Assembly: GCA_025936755.1 (NCBI GenBank)
Contig: JAICSS010000010.1
Location: forward strand, 19,831-83,830
Length of the DNA stretch: 64,000 nucleotides
Direction of reading: 5' to 3'
Source of the DNA: Solirubrobacterales bacterium
Lineage (GTDB): Bacteria > Actinomycetota > Thermoleophilia > Solirubrobacterales > 70-9
A model generated the notes under the pieces. That model had not been told where the DNA came from. It searched no databases and saw nothing but the letters and a program-made list of their open reading frames with translations. The translations under genes and the position numbers were made by a program. Below are positions 25,062 through 33,138 of this stretch, piece by piece; position 1 is the first letter of the stretch, and each line of letters starts with the position of its first letter.

Positions 25062-26237
25062 ATGGAGCGTTTCGATCGATTGATCATCGCAGTCACGTTG
25101 ATCTTCGCCAGCATCGCGCCCGGCGCCAATGCCGCCACCTGGAGCCTCCAGACCACCCCGAATCCCGCGGGAGCAAACCACAGCTACCTGTACGGCATCG
25201 GCTGCGAGCCGTCGAGCACGAGTCTATGTATGGCGGTAGGAAAGAGCACGACCTCTGGGGTCGACAAAGTGCTTGCCGAGCGTTGGAACGGAAGCAGCTG
25301 GGCGTTATCTTCACCCGAATCCCCCCTCGGCTCCAACGGCAGCACTCTGAATGCCGTGGCGTGTTCAACGACCACGTGGTGCATGGCGGCAGGCTCCTAC
25401 TCCACGACGGGTGGAACCTTTGCACTGGCCGAGCTGTGGAACGGGACGGCATGGACGATTGAAAAAACGGCCAACGCCCCGGAAGCATCCGCCACTGTTC
25501 TGAACGGAATCTCCTGCGCCAATGGAACGAGTGCCTGTACCGCTGTCGGATATGCCATCACCAAAGGCGTCACGACCGCCGTTGCGGAGCGCTGGAATGG
25601 CACCTCGTGGTCGATGCAGTCTGTGCCTTTGCCTGCCGGAGCTCTATCGAGCGAATTCGAAAGCGTCGGGTGCCGTGGCTCGAGCTTTTGCATGGCGGTA
25701 GGTCAATACACCAGCAGCAGCGGAGAACGTCGGTCGCTTTCGGCGATGTGGAACGGAAGCACGTGGGCTCTGAAGACTGTTCCGGAACCGGCAGGCGCAA
25801 CCGAAAGCGTGTTGCTGGACGTAACCTGCACGGGTTCGGTCGTGATATGCACGGCCGGCGGCGGTTACTACAATTCGAGCTTCCTGCAGGAAACGCTCAT
25901 CGTCCGCTGGAATGGCACGGCGTGGTCTCTTCAGGCTAGCCCAAATCCCATTGGATCCGGTGCAAGCGTCCTCCAGGGAGTTGTCTGCGCAAATGCCGAA
26001 TCGACGTCGTGCAGTGCCGTCGGCGACTGGGTCGACGAAGGCCAGAACGTCACCCTGGCCGAGCAATGGAGTGGGAAAACGTGGTCGCTCGAATCGACTC
26101 CCAACCCCGTGGGCGCGACGTTCAGTGCACTCTGGGACGGGATGTGCCGGGAAACCACTGAACTAATTTGCCTCGCTGTCGGATGGAGCACGAATTCATC
26201 TGGGGTGGATACCACTCTTGCTGAGATCCGTAAATAG
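25062..26237 (+). CDS. secreted seven-repeat protein, likely beta-propeller
   Basis: A signal peptide (APGANAATW cleavage region near residue 24) precedes seven repeats of about 52 residues, each with WSLQ..PNP, a L.gVsC strand, C.AVG and a closing AERWNGSSW-type strand. Two Cys per repeat could pair. Seven such units fit a seven-bladed propeller, a secreted binding or enzyme scaffold. Codons are less GC-biased than in flanking genes, suggesting transferred DNA. AGGAGAAGGA lies about 8 bases before the ATG. Ligand unknown. Confidence 0.75.
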   Translation: MERFDRLIIAVTLIFASIAPGANAATWSLQTTPNPAGANHSYLYGIGCEPSSTSLCMAVGKSTTSGVDKVLAERWNGSSWALSSPESPLGSNGSTLNAVACSTTTWCMAAGSYSTTGGTFALAELWNGTAWTIEKTANAPEASATVLNGISCANGTSACTAVGYAITKGVTTAVAERWNGTSWSMQSVPLPAGALSSEFESVGCRGSSFCMAVGQYTSSSGERRSLSAMWNGSTWALKTVPEPAGATESVLLDVTCTGSVVICTAGGGYYNSSFLQETLIVRWNGTAWSLQASPNPIGSGASVLQGVVCANAESTSCSAVGDWVDEGQNVTLAEQWSGKTWSLESTPNPVGATFSALWDGMCRETTELICLAVGWSTNSSGVDTTLAEIRK

Positions 26238-26255
26238 CCGAAGGACATACTTCGG
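26238..26255 (+). terminator. weak hairpin after seven-repeat gene
   Basis: CCGAAG and CTTCGG form a 6-bp stem around GACATA directly after the TAG stop. There is no T tract, so it may be a weak terminator or an RNA 3' end. Confidence 0.35.
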
Positions 26256-26370
26256 GAAGACCCAAGCAAGACGGGGACCACGTCGAGCGTAAGTTCGTCG
26301 ATTGCCCCGGCGGCGAGCGCCTGACGGCGGTCGAGGCGCGCGTGCAGTTGCCTCAATACATCTGCAACCG

Positions 26371-26748
26371 ATGGAAGATCGCAATCGACTGCTCGGGTCG
26401 GCAGCGCTCGCCTTCGGCGGCGCCTTTGCCCTCCACGCGGTGGAGGATGCTTTCAGGCTCTCTGACGTTCTCAGCGCTCCGCACATCGCAGGGTTCGTAA
26501 TCGCCGAATGCCTGGCAATCCTTCAGTTCCTCGTGCTGTGCCTGGCGTCGTTCTTCGCCGCCCAGGCCTTCTTTTCCCGGCCTGAGAAAGGCGCGTGGAT
26601 CTCCGGGACGCCGCGGCGCTCCTCGCCGCCGCCTTCGGATTCGGGCTCCTCTCAGTCGCGTTCACGACCGGAGTCGATTTCGCCGAACCTCACTCGCACG
26701 CCCACCGCATCGCAGGGGCGCTCGATGTCGTCGCCGCCGTGGCTCTAG
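26371..26748 (+). CDS. membrane protein fragment (possibly frameshifted 5' part)
   Basis: From ATG 26371 the first 75 residues form two membrane segments (GSAALAFGGAFALHAVEDAF; then FVIAECLAILQFLVLCLASF). Beyond the FSRPEKGAW point the frame turns into a Ser/Pro/Arg-rich stretch typical of shifted high-GC frames. The following gene, in another frame, continues with membrane segments exactly from there. Either the two are separate overlapping genes, or one eight-segment protein has been broken by a frameshift near 26590. Confidence 0.5.
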   Translation: MEDRNRLLGSAALAFGGAFALHAVEDAFRLSDVLSAPHIAGFVIAECLAILQFLVLCLASFFAAQAFFSRPEKGAWISGTPRRSSPPPSDSGSSQSRSRPESISPNLTRTPTASQGRSMSSPPWL

Positions 26749-27299
26749 TGAGCGCTGCAGCCCTCGCGGCGATCGCCTTTTCCCAGCGCGACCGCACGAG
26801 GCGCGACTACCTCCTAGGCTGGACCGGTATCGCCTTCATGGCGACGAACCTGATTGCCCTGATAGCTGGCGTCCTTCGCTCGGAGGGCTATACGGGCCAG
26901 AACGGGCTCGGCACCCTGACCGCCGGTCTCAAGCTGGGGACCGCCAGCCTCCTGGCCGCCGCGGTCGCTGGGGCAATTGCAGCGTTCGCCTTCTTCGACG
27001 CCGCTCAGGCAGAGGGGTCGGCGAACGGCTTCCTTGCGCGTCGGGATCTCCTGCTCACCGCGGCGGCGGGCGCCTATGTCTTCTTCCACGTCATCGGTTT
27101 CGCAAGCGAGGTAGTCATTGCGATCGCTGATTCGGGCTTGGGATATTCCGGAGCGGGAATCGCCTCGACCTGGTTCGCTGCCCTCGCCGCGCTCGCCTCC
27201 TGCGGCGCAGCCGTCTGCGTAATGGCCGCTCTCCAACCCACCTTTTGGAGGGGCACTTCAGCGACTGCGGCTGGCTGGCCCATCAGACGCGCCGACTGA
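26595..27299 (+). CDS. polytopic membrane protein, 234 aa (possibly 3' part of a frameshifted gene)
   Basis: Six hydrophobic segments, with polar turns such as SQRDRTRRDYLLG and HSHAHRIAG. GTG 26595 is preceded by GAGAAAGG, so independent translation is possible, but the frame also continues the membrane protein encoded just upstream. No family is recognised. Upstream and downstream genes look acquired, so decay of this locus is plausible. Confidence 0.55.
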   Translation: MDLRDAAALLAAAFGFGLLSVAFTTGVDFAEPHSHAHRIAGALDVVAAVALVSAAALAAIAFSQRDRTRRDYLLGWTGIAFMATNLIALIAGVLRSEGYTGQNGLGTLTAGLKLGTASLLAAAVAGAIAAFAFFDAAQAEGSANGFLARRDLLLTAAAGAYVFFHVIGFASEVVIAIADSGLGYSGAGIASTWFAALAALASCGAAVCVMAALQPTFWRGTSATAAGWPIRRAD

Positions 27300-27350
27300 A
27301 CGGGCCCCCTCACCGGTGAGCGGCAGATTCACAGCCCGAGATCAGGGGGA

Positions 27351-27416
27351 GAGCCGATCACGTCCAAGGAGTCTGGCTAAGTTCGCTGGAGTTGGGGACC
27401 GATTTCGGGACCAAGT
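27351..27416. repeat. 66-bp direct repeat, copy 1
   Basis: This 66-base sequence, from GAGCCGATCACGTCCAAGG to GGGACCAAGT, recurs in the same orientation at 28323-28388 with 6 mismatches. The two copies bracket the MNT/HEPN pair and the tRNA-Arg fragment. Within it GGGACC appears twice. Bases 27300-27499 hold no other gene. Confidence 0.85.
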
Positions 27417-27499
27417 TTTCGAGGCGTAAGAGGCCGGGGCTTCAAGCCAATCACTAGGCCCACTCGGAAGCCGTCGCGAGCATCGGCTACCTTGATCCC

Positions 27500-27814
27500 G
27501 TGTCCGATGAGACGTTGATCGCCGAGGCTGGCCGTCGCCTATCTAAGGCTGCCCCCGATGCGCGGGTCATTCTCTTTGGCTCCCATGCCCGAGGAGAGGC
27601 CGAGCCGGGGTCTGACCTGGACCTGCTGGTGGTCGAGCCGCAGCTGAAGAGCCGGCGCGCTGAGTTCGTGCGACTGCGCGAAGCGCTGGGGGCGATGGGT
27701 GTTCCAATCGACCTGATCGTGGTCAGTGCCGATCATGCGGAGCGCTGGGGACCTGTCCCCGGCACGCTGATGCACGAAGCCCTCCGGGATGGCCGTGTCA
27801 TCGCCGGAGCTTGA
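27500..27814 (+). CDS. MNT-type minimal nucleotidyltransferase
   Basis: 104 residues. GSHARGEAEPGSDLDLLVVE is the GSx10DxD active site (Gly27-Ser28, Asp39, Asp41) of the minimal nucleotidyltransferases. In MntA/HepT systems such a protein transfers AMP to the HEPN toxin and acts as antitoxin. The GTG start is at 27500; an in-frame ATG is lacking nearby. The gene overlaps the HEPN gene by 26 bases, so the two are co-expressed. Confidence 0.88.
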   Translation: MSDETLIAEAGRRLSKAAPDARVILFGSHARGEAEPGSDLDLLVVEPQLKSRRAEFVRLREALGAMGVPIDLIVVSADHAERWGPVPGTLMHEALRDGRVIAGA

Positions 27815-28205
27815 GCCCAGTCAGCTCGCGGCAATCCTTGCTCGGAAGGCGACCGAGGACGCCGTAGCACTGCGTGAGTTCGAGGGAAATCCCGAGATCG
27901 CAGACAGCATCCTCGGTTTCCATGCGCAGCAAGCGATCGAGAAGTGGCTCAAGGCCGTACTCGCTGAAAAGGGAGTCGACTTCGAGTACACGCATGATCT
28001 CCGTCGTCTCATCGAGCTCATTGAAGGCACCGACATCACCTTCCCACTCGACACGCCCAAGGTCGTGATGTTCACGGAGTTCGCAGCGCCGCTGCGATAT
28101 GAGGACCTGCTCGACGAGGAGCCGCTCAATCGACGCGCTGCCGTAATCGTTGTTAGTGAAGTAGCAACGTGGGCGCGGGGAATACTGGAGTCAGAACATG
28201 CATAA
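27789..28205 (+). CDS. HEPN domain protein, partner of MNT nucleotidyltransferase
   Basis: 138 residues, all helical, with the HEPN signature FHAQQAIEKWLKAVL (44-58) and TYxHDLRRLIEL-like YTHDLRRLIELI. The RNase motif Rx4-6H of toxic HepT proteins is not evident in the last helix (NRRAAVIVVSE), so this may be a non-catalytic HEPN of the nucleotidyltransferase-partner type rather than an RNase toxin. It lies with its MNT partner between two 66-bp direct repeats, consistent with a mobile defence or toxin-antitoxin module. Confidence 0.85.
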   Translation: MAVSSPELEPSQLAAILARKATEDAVALREFEGNPEIADSILGFHAQQAIEKWLKAVLAEKGVDFEYTHDLRRLIELIEGTDITFPLDTPKVVMFTEFAAPLRYEDLLDEEPLNRRAAVIVVSEVATWARGILESEHA

Positions 28206-28239
28206 GCTTCGAACGAGTTGGACCTGAATCGTGAACGCA

Positions 28240-28284
28240 GCGCCCCGGCTAGATTCGAACCAGCGACCGTCCGATTAGAAGTTC
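28240..28284 (-). pseudogene. 3' fragment of tRNA-Arg (att-like scar)
   Basis: About 45 bases match the 3' half of the intact tRNA-Arg at 33015-33088 (acceptor 3' strand, T arm, variable and anticodon region) with a few substitutions and one deletion; homology stops after the anticodon region. Orientation is the same as the intact gene. This is the expected remnant at the far end of an element inserted into a tRNA 3' end. The rest of 28206-28511 holds no gene apart from the second 66-bp repeat. Confidence 0.8.
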
Positions 28285-28322
28285 AGTCGGAAGGTGTACG
28301 GTAGGACGACTCTGGTCTGATG

Positions 28323-28388
28323 GAGCCGATCGCGTCCAAGGAGTTCGGCTAAGTTCGCTGGCGTTGGGGACCATTTTCGGGACCAAGT
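28323..28388. repeat. 66-bp direct repeat, copy 2
   Basis: Second copy of the 66-base sequence at 27351-27416 (60 of 66 bases identical), starting 38 bases after the tRNA-Arg fragment and 123 bases before the end of the RHS gene. It may be an attachment-type sequence or the product of a segment duplication. Confidence 0.85.
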
Positions 28389-28511
28389 ACCGTCAGCTTC
28401 AAGAAGCCGGGCACACTGGTCACGCCTCCGGCGACACACCATACGAACCTAACCCCTCGGACCGATAAGACCTGCCCTTGGTCGCTCACTGGCCCAGGCC
28501 CAATCCAGGTG

Positions 28512-31500
28512 TCAATGTCCCTCCATCTCCCCGAACGCCGCCTGGAACTCCCACCACTCCGGGTACTCCTCAAGGAAACCATAACCCCCATCTATCCAGC
28601 CAGGGATCTTCACCACGCCTTTGATGAACCCGTCCTTCAGGTATGCCCAGCCCGCTTGGAGATCGGGCTCGACCGCATCCCAAACCTGCATGCGATCCCC
28701 AAGCTCTCCTTTCAGCCGAGTCGCAGCTGCCAACCAGTCTTGACCGAAGGCATCGAGCGCGGAAGCCAGCCCCTCCCCGGCCGCCGAGTCATATGCATCA
28801 TCTACCACATCCGCGCGAGACCTTCCTAGAGCCAAGGTGCGATTGAAGGATTCATATATCGTGTCAGCGACCCCCTTGAATACATTCTCTAGAACATTAT
28901 TCACCGTCTCGACGCCGCTTTGCAGCACATGGGTGACCGCCCCCCATGCCGACGAGAACCAGTCCCGCCACCCGGACTGTTGGCCCGGGAGACCTCCGTT
29001 TTCGTCGCCAACGGGGTCGCAGCCGAGCGCAGATGCGAGACCTAATGCATCGCTTCGGTTGACAGGGTCATCCGCCACATAGGCGTATGGTTCACCCGTG
29101 ACCCCGACGATCGGGTCCACGGCTAGAAATTGATCAGACGCGGGGTCATAGGTGCGCGCCCTCATATAAATGAGTTGCTTTCCCGTGTGCATACGGTACT
29201 GCCCGGCGAAGCCCATCGAGGCGCTGTCTTCTCCGATATGGCTTGACACTTCCCCGGTCGGCCCATACGCATAGGCGCCGGTGATTTCCCCGACTTCATT
29301 GGTTAGAGCGCGAATCGAGCCCAGTTGGTCGTGGTGCAGAGAAGTGGCTGTTTCTTTGCTGGCGAGGATCTGCTCGACAGGGATTCCACCTGGGCCGTAG
29401 ACGAAGTATTCATCGCCCGAGCGCAACAGGAGGGGTAGCCCTGAAGAAACGTCCCAAGCAAGCGCATAGGTCGAGGCATTGGCAGTTTCGGTGGAAAGCA
29501 GACCCGTTCCGTCGTATTTGAACGTGCTTTCGACTCCGCCGCTTTTGGTTGAGATCAGGTTGCCGGCTTGGTCGTAGGCATAGGGGATGGCCGTTCCGCC
29601 GGTCGGCGTTTCTTTGATGCGCTGGCCGAGTTTGTTGAATTCGAAGGTCCCGTTGCTGGCGGTCGCGATCTCGTCCGCTTTGTCATAGGTATAGGTCACC
29701 GAACCGATTTTCGTCGGATTATTGGCTTTGTCGTATTCGAGGACGGTGCTGTTGCTTTTGGTCAGGCGATTGGCTGAGTCGTATTCGTATTTGTATTCGG
29801 GGACTTCCTGGCCAGGCTCGAGGTCCTTTTCGATCTGCCCGAGTTTGTCCCGGGTGTAGGAGAGAGAGCCGCGAGGTTCGCCTTTCTTTGAATTGGCGAT
29901 TTCCGTCAGCTGGTCAGCTTTGTTGTAGGTGTAAGCGTCGGAGGTTTCTCCGGGGAAGCTCGTCCCTTGAACCTGCGAGTCGCGGTTGTAGGAAAACGTC
30001 GTTTCGTAGCCGAGCCAGTCGGTGATCTTTTCCACGCGAGCAGCTTTGTCGAAAGCACGTTTGACGGCTTTGCCGTTCGGATAGGTGAGTTCGGTCTGCT
30101 GATTGCCGAGGTCGTATTTGTATTTGACGACTTCTTTGGCGCCGTTTTTGACTTCGGTGAGCCGATCGAGCTGGTCGTATTCCTTCGTCGTCGTTCCCGT
30201 GCCGTCGGTCATTTCCACGACGTTGCCGTCTTTGTCGTATTTGAAGGTGACGTCGTGCGTGGCTTCTTCGGAGTAGTTGACTTCTTTGAGGCGGTTGGCG
30301 GCGTCGTAGCTGTAGGAGATCGTGCGGCCCAGCGCGTCTTCGGATTTTTTGAGGTTGCCTGCTGCGTCGTATTCGCGCTTGGTTTTGCGTTCCAGCGGAT
30401 CGATCGTTTCGGTCAGCTGCTCGAGCGCGTCGCGTTCGTATTTCGTCGTGTGGCTGTTGCCATCCGTGCGGCTTTTGACTTCGCCCATGCTGTCGTAGGC
30501 GACTTCGGTGATGTCGCCGTTTGCCTCTTCGACCTTGGTCCGCTCGTCATCAGCGTCATAGGTGTATTTGGTCACATGGCCTAGGGCGTCAGTCGTTGAT
30601 TCAACGTTGCCGTTTTTGTCGTAGGCGAATTTCGTTTCGTGTCCCAGTGGATCGGTGATCTTTTTCGGTCGGCCCTGGTTGTCGCGTTCGGTTTTCGTTT
30701 CGAATTCGGAGGCTTTGGCGCTTTCTTCGTTTCCGCGGGGGCTGACTTCCGTTTCTTGCTCGCCGTCTTTGTTGTAGGTCCAGGTCCTCTTATCGCCTTC
30801 GGGGTCAATTTGAGCTTTGAGATCCCCATAAGTGTCGTATTCGAATTTGGTTTCATGGCCGAGGGGGTCGGTTGCCGATTCCAGATCGCCGTTCGAGGTG
30901 TGTTTGAAAGTGGATTTCTGCGTCGTTTCGCCTGGCGCAGGCCGTTCTATTGCTTCGACGTTGCCGTGGGAATCACGTTTGTAGGTCGTTTTCTCGCCCT
31001 TCGGCGTCGTTTCGGTTTCGACGTCGTGGGTGGCGTTGTAGGTCCATTTGGCTTCGTCGCCTTCGGCGTCTTTTTCGAGCGTGCGATCGCCAGCTTCGCT
31101 GTATTCGTAGGTGGTGGAGTGGCCGAGGGCATCAGTCGCTTTGACGACCTCATAGGCTTCGTTGTATTCGTCGGTCGTTTTCCGTTCGAGGCCGGTGCCT
31201 TTGGCGCGGATCACTTCAAGCGGCTCGCCGGCTTCGTTGAACTTCTCGAAGGTCGTCGAGCCGTTCGGCTCGGTGATCGTCGTCGTCCTCCTGCCGCCTG
31301 ATTCGCCGTATTCGAATTTGATCACCCGTTCAGCGGGATCGGTCTGTTTTTTGACCCGGTGTTTTTCGTCGTATTCGGTTTTGACTACGCCGCCGCGCCC
31401 GTCGGTCATTTCGGTCAGCTCGTGGGAGGCGTCGTATTTGAATTTCCAGCGCGCGGTTTCTTCCCCAGGGAGCGTCACCGAGGTGAGGTTGCTCGATTCG

Positions 31501-32204
31501 TAGGCATATTTGACTTTGCGGCCCAGGGGGTCTTCGACGCTCGTCACCTGGCTTCCGGTGTAGGCGAAGATCAGTTCCCTGCCCGCACTGTCTTTGGCTT
31601 TGGTCAGCTTGCCGGATTCGTAGGTGAAGGTGATCGCGTTGCCGTTGCGGTCCTTCTGTTCGGTCAGTTGACCCGTCGAGTTGAAATCAAGCTTTTCCTG
31701 GGTCGGGAGCGTAAAGACGTAGCTTTCGCCTTCTTTGACCAGGGTCGCCTGGATCCAAATTCCGGGGACGTATTTGCCGCCTTCGAGATTGAAGGCGGCG
31801 GTGGCGCCGTTTTCCTGGACGACCGTTACCGCGCCGGATTCCGCGTTGAATTCCAGGTGGGAGCTATAGGGGCCCGACCAGCCATAGCCCCAGGCGCCGC
31901 TCGATTTGGCTTCGGCGGCGGCCTGGGAGTTATAGGAACGGGTGACGTGGAGACCGGGACCACGGCCACTCAAAGCAAGATCGGTCTCTTCCTCGGACTG
32001 GTTGCCCGTGGCGCAATTCACCGGTGCTCCGTGGCTGCATTGGGACTGGGAGACGGGTGGACTCGCCGGATTGCTCTGACCTGACGTGTCGGTCGGGGGC
32101 ACGTACGGTTCGATTGGGCAGGCGAGGGCGTAGGTGGATGCGAGGCCGGCCGTGGCGAGGAGGGCCAGGAGGCAGACGAGGACTGCTCTGGCCCGGAGGG
32201 TCAT
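28512..32204 (-). CDS. RHS/YD-repeat secreted protein with unique C-terminal domain
   Basis: 1230 residues. A signal peptide (about 1-28) is followed by a Cys-containing N-terminal part and more than thirty YD repeats of the DALGHVTKYTYDADDERTKV kind, forming the RHS cocoon. The RHS-associated core is at about 1020-1075 (LIYMRARTYDPASDQFLAVD, then YAYVADDPVNRSDALGL). The last 145 residues are non-repetitive, as expected for a variable effector tip, but match no toxin motif I know. No small immunity-type gene follows. Codons are much less GC-rich than in the flanks, and the gene sits between a tRNA-Arg fragment and the intact tRNA-Arg, so it was probably acquired. Confidence 0.9.
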   Translation of the reverse strand: MTLRARAVLVCLLALLATAGLASTYALACPIEPYVPPTDTSGQSNPASPPVSQSQCSHGAPVNCATGNQSEEETDLALSGRGPGLHVTRSYNSQAAAEAKSSGAWGYGWSGPYSSHLEFNAESGAVTVVQENGATAAFNLEGGKYVPGIWIQATLVKEGESYVFTLPTQEKLDFNSTGQLTEQKDRNGNAITFTYESGKLTKAKDSAGRELIFAYTGSQVTSVEDPLGRKVKYAYESSNLTSVTLPGEETARWKFKYDASHELTEMTDGRGGVVKTEYDEKHRVKKQTDPAERVIKFEYGESGGRRTTTITEPNGSTTFEKFNEAGEPLEVIRAKGTGLERKTTDEYNEAYEVVKATDALGHSTTYEYSEAGDRTLEKDAEGDEAKWTYNATHDVETETTPKGEKTTYKRDSHGNVEAIERPAPGETTQKSTFKHTSNGDLESATDPLGHETKFEYDTYGDLKAQIDPEGDKRTWTYNKDGEQETEVSPRGNEESAKASEFETKTERDNQGRPKKITDPLGHETKFAYDKNGNVESTTDALGHVTKYTYDADDERTKVEEANGDITEVAYDSMGEVKSRTDGNSHTTKYERDALEQLTETIDPLERKTKREYDAAGNLKKSEDALGRTISYSYDAANRLKEVNYSEEATHDVTFKYDKDGNVVEMTDGTGTTTKEYDQLDRLTEVKNGAKEVVKYKYDLGNQQTELTYPNGKAVKRAFDKAARVEKITDWLGYETTFSYNRDSQVQGTSFPGETSDAYTYNKADQLTEIANSKKGEPRGSLSYTRDKLGQIEKDLEPGQEVPEYKYEYDSANRLTKSNSTVLEYDKANNPTKIGSVTYTYDKADEIATASNGTFEFNKLGQRIKETPTGGTAIPYAYDQAGNLISTKSGGVESTFKYDGTGLLSTETANASTYALAWDVSSGLPLLLRSGDEYFVYGPGGIPVEQILASKETATSLHHDQLGSIRALTNEVGEITGAYAYGPTGEVSSHIGEDSASMGFAGQYRMHTGKQLIYMRARTYDPASDQFLAVDPIVGVTGEPYAYVADDPVNRSDALGLASALGCDPVGDENGGLPGQQSGWRDWFSSAWGAVTHVLQSGVETVNNVLENVFKGVADTIYESFNRTLALGRSRADVVDDAYDSAAGEGLASALDAFGQDWLAAATRLKGELGDRMQVWDAVEPDLQAGWAYLKDGFIKGVVKIPGWIDGGYGFLEEYPEWWEFQAAFGEMEGH

Positions 32205-32236
32205 CCGGTCAACTTGTGTCGAATGAGTTTAGAACC

Positions 32237-32265
32237 TTGACCATTTGGGTACTATCGCATACCTT
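32237..32265 (+). promoter_or_regulatory. predicted promoter of the DsbA-like gene
   Basis: TTGACC (32237-32242) and TACCTT (32260-32265) are separated by 17 bases, a good sigma-70-type spacing. The ATG at 32273 lies only 8 bases after the -10, so the transcript would be leaderless or nearly so, and no Shine-Dalgarno sequence is seen. Confidence 0.45.
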
Positions 32266-32272
32266 TTTTGGA

Positions 32273-32995
32273 ATGCAAGGGCCGAAGAGCGTAAAACTGG
32301 GGTATCTCCCTCTCGTGCTTGTCCCCCTGGTGATTGTCGTTGCTGTCGTCATGACGACCGGCGATGGCACCTCAGCGGTCGAGAGCAAGGCCTTCTCAAC
32401 CGGGGAAAAGAGCGCGATCAGGCGCACCACGGCGTTGCTTGCCGACATCCCCCAGCACGGATCGGCCCTCGGAAGTCCTAAAGCACCGGTCACGCTCCAG
32501 TTCTTCGGCGATCTCCAGTGCGCGGATTCCCGGCGGGTGATGCTGGGGGCTCTTCCCTTCCTGATCCGTCATTGGGTGCGCGAGGGCAAACTACGCATCC
32601 TCTACCGCTCAACAAAGACCGACACCCTGGTCCCATCCGAATTCAGAAGCCAGCAGGCGGCAGCGCTCGCAGCCGGACGGCAAGACCGGATGTGGACCTA
32701 TGTCGATCTCTTCTATCGGGAGCAGCGTCCGGAGCACACCCGCTATGCGGATGGTGCCTTCCTCGAAGGAATCGCCGAACAGACGGGCATGGACATGCGG
32801 CGCTGGGCGAAGGACCGCAGCCCTTGGAGGTGGGCCAAGAAACTCGAAGCCGACGCCTTTGCCACCGTGCTCAAAGGGCTGGACAACACCCCCTCGTTCT
32901 TGATCGGACCGACGGGCGGGGAAACCCAAGCCCTCTACCACTTCACCTTCGAAGAACCCGGAGCCTTCAACGAAGCGATCAGGGGCCTGCTGTAG
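32273..32995 (+). CDS. membrane-anchored DsbA/thioredoxin-fold protein with a single active-site Cys
   Basis: 240 residues: an N-terminal membrane anchor (about 9-28), then a thioredoxin-fold domain. After the strand VTLQFFGDLQ comes Cys83-Ala-Asp-Ser86 where the family has CxxC, so the resolving Cys is replaced by Ser. The cis-Pro loop is NTPSFLIG. A monothiol could act as isomerase, reductase by glutathionylation-like chemistry, or not at all. It is divergent from the RHS gene (68-base gap) inside the tRNA-bounded island, so it may help fold the Cys-containing RHS protein; this is inference. Confidence 0.82.
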   Translation: MQGPKSVKLGYLPLVLVPLVIVVAVVMTTGDGTSAVESKAFSTGEKSAIRRTTALLADIPQHGSALGSPKAPVTLQFFGDLQCADSRRVMLGALPFLIRHWVREGKLRILYRSTKTDTLVPSEFRSQQAAALAAGRQDRMWTYVDLFYREQRPEHTRYADGAFLEGIAEQTGMDMRRWAKDRSPWRWAKKLEADAFATVLKGLDNTPSFLIGPTGGETQALYHFTFEEPGAFNEAIRGLL

Positions 32996-33014
32996 GAGCC
33001 CTTAGCTCCACTAG

Positions 33015-33088
33015 CGCCCCCGGCTGGATTCGAACCAGCGACCGTCGGATTAGAAGTCCGATGCTCTATCCGGCTGAGCTACGGGGGC
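33015..33088 (-). tRNA. tRNA-Arg (TCT)
   Basis: Minus-strand cloverleaf: acceptor GCCCCCG with CGGGGGC, D arm GCTC/GAGC, anticodon stem TCGGA/TCCGA with loop CTTCTAA (anticodon TCT), and T arm GCTGG/CCAGC with TTCGAAT. Discriminator G; CCA is not encoded. A degraded copy of its 3' half lies at 28240-28284, marking it as an integration target. Confidence 0.97.
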
Positions 33089-33138
33089 CAGAGGGTCAAG
33101 ATTAGGCGGTGGCTGGGCGGCTCGCTTAGGATCCGGCG

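Noticed and set aside
28240..28284. A second functional tRNA-Arg
   Set aside because: Only the 3' half is present, with substitutions in the T arm and no D arm or acceptor 5' strand.
27351..28388. CRISPR-like repeats
   Set aside because: Only two 66-bp copies separated by about 900 bp of coding sequence, with no short regular spacers and no cas genes.
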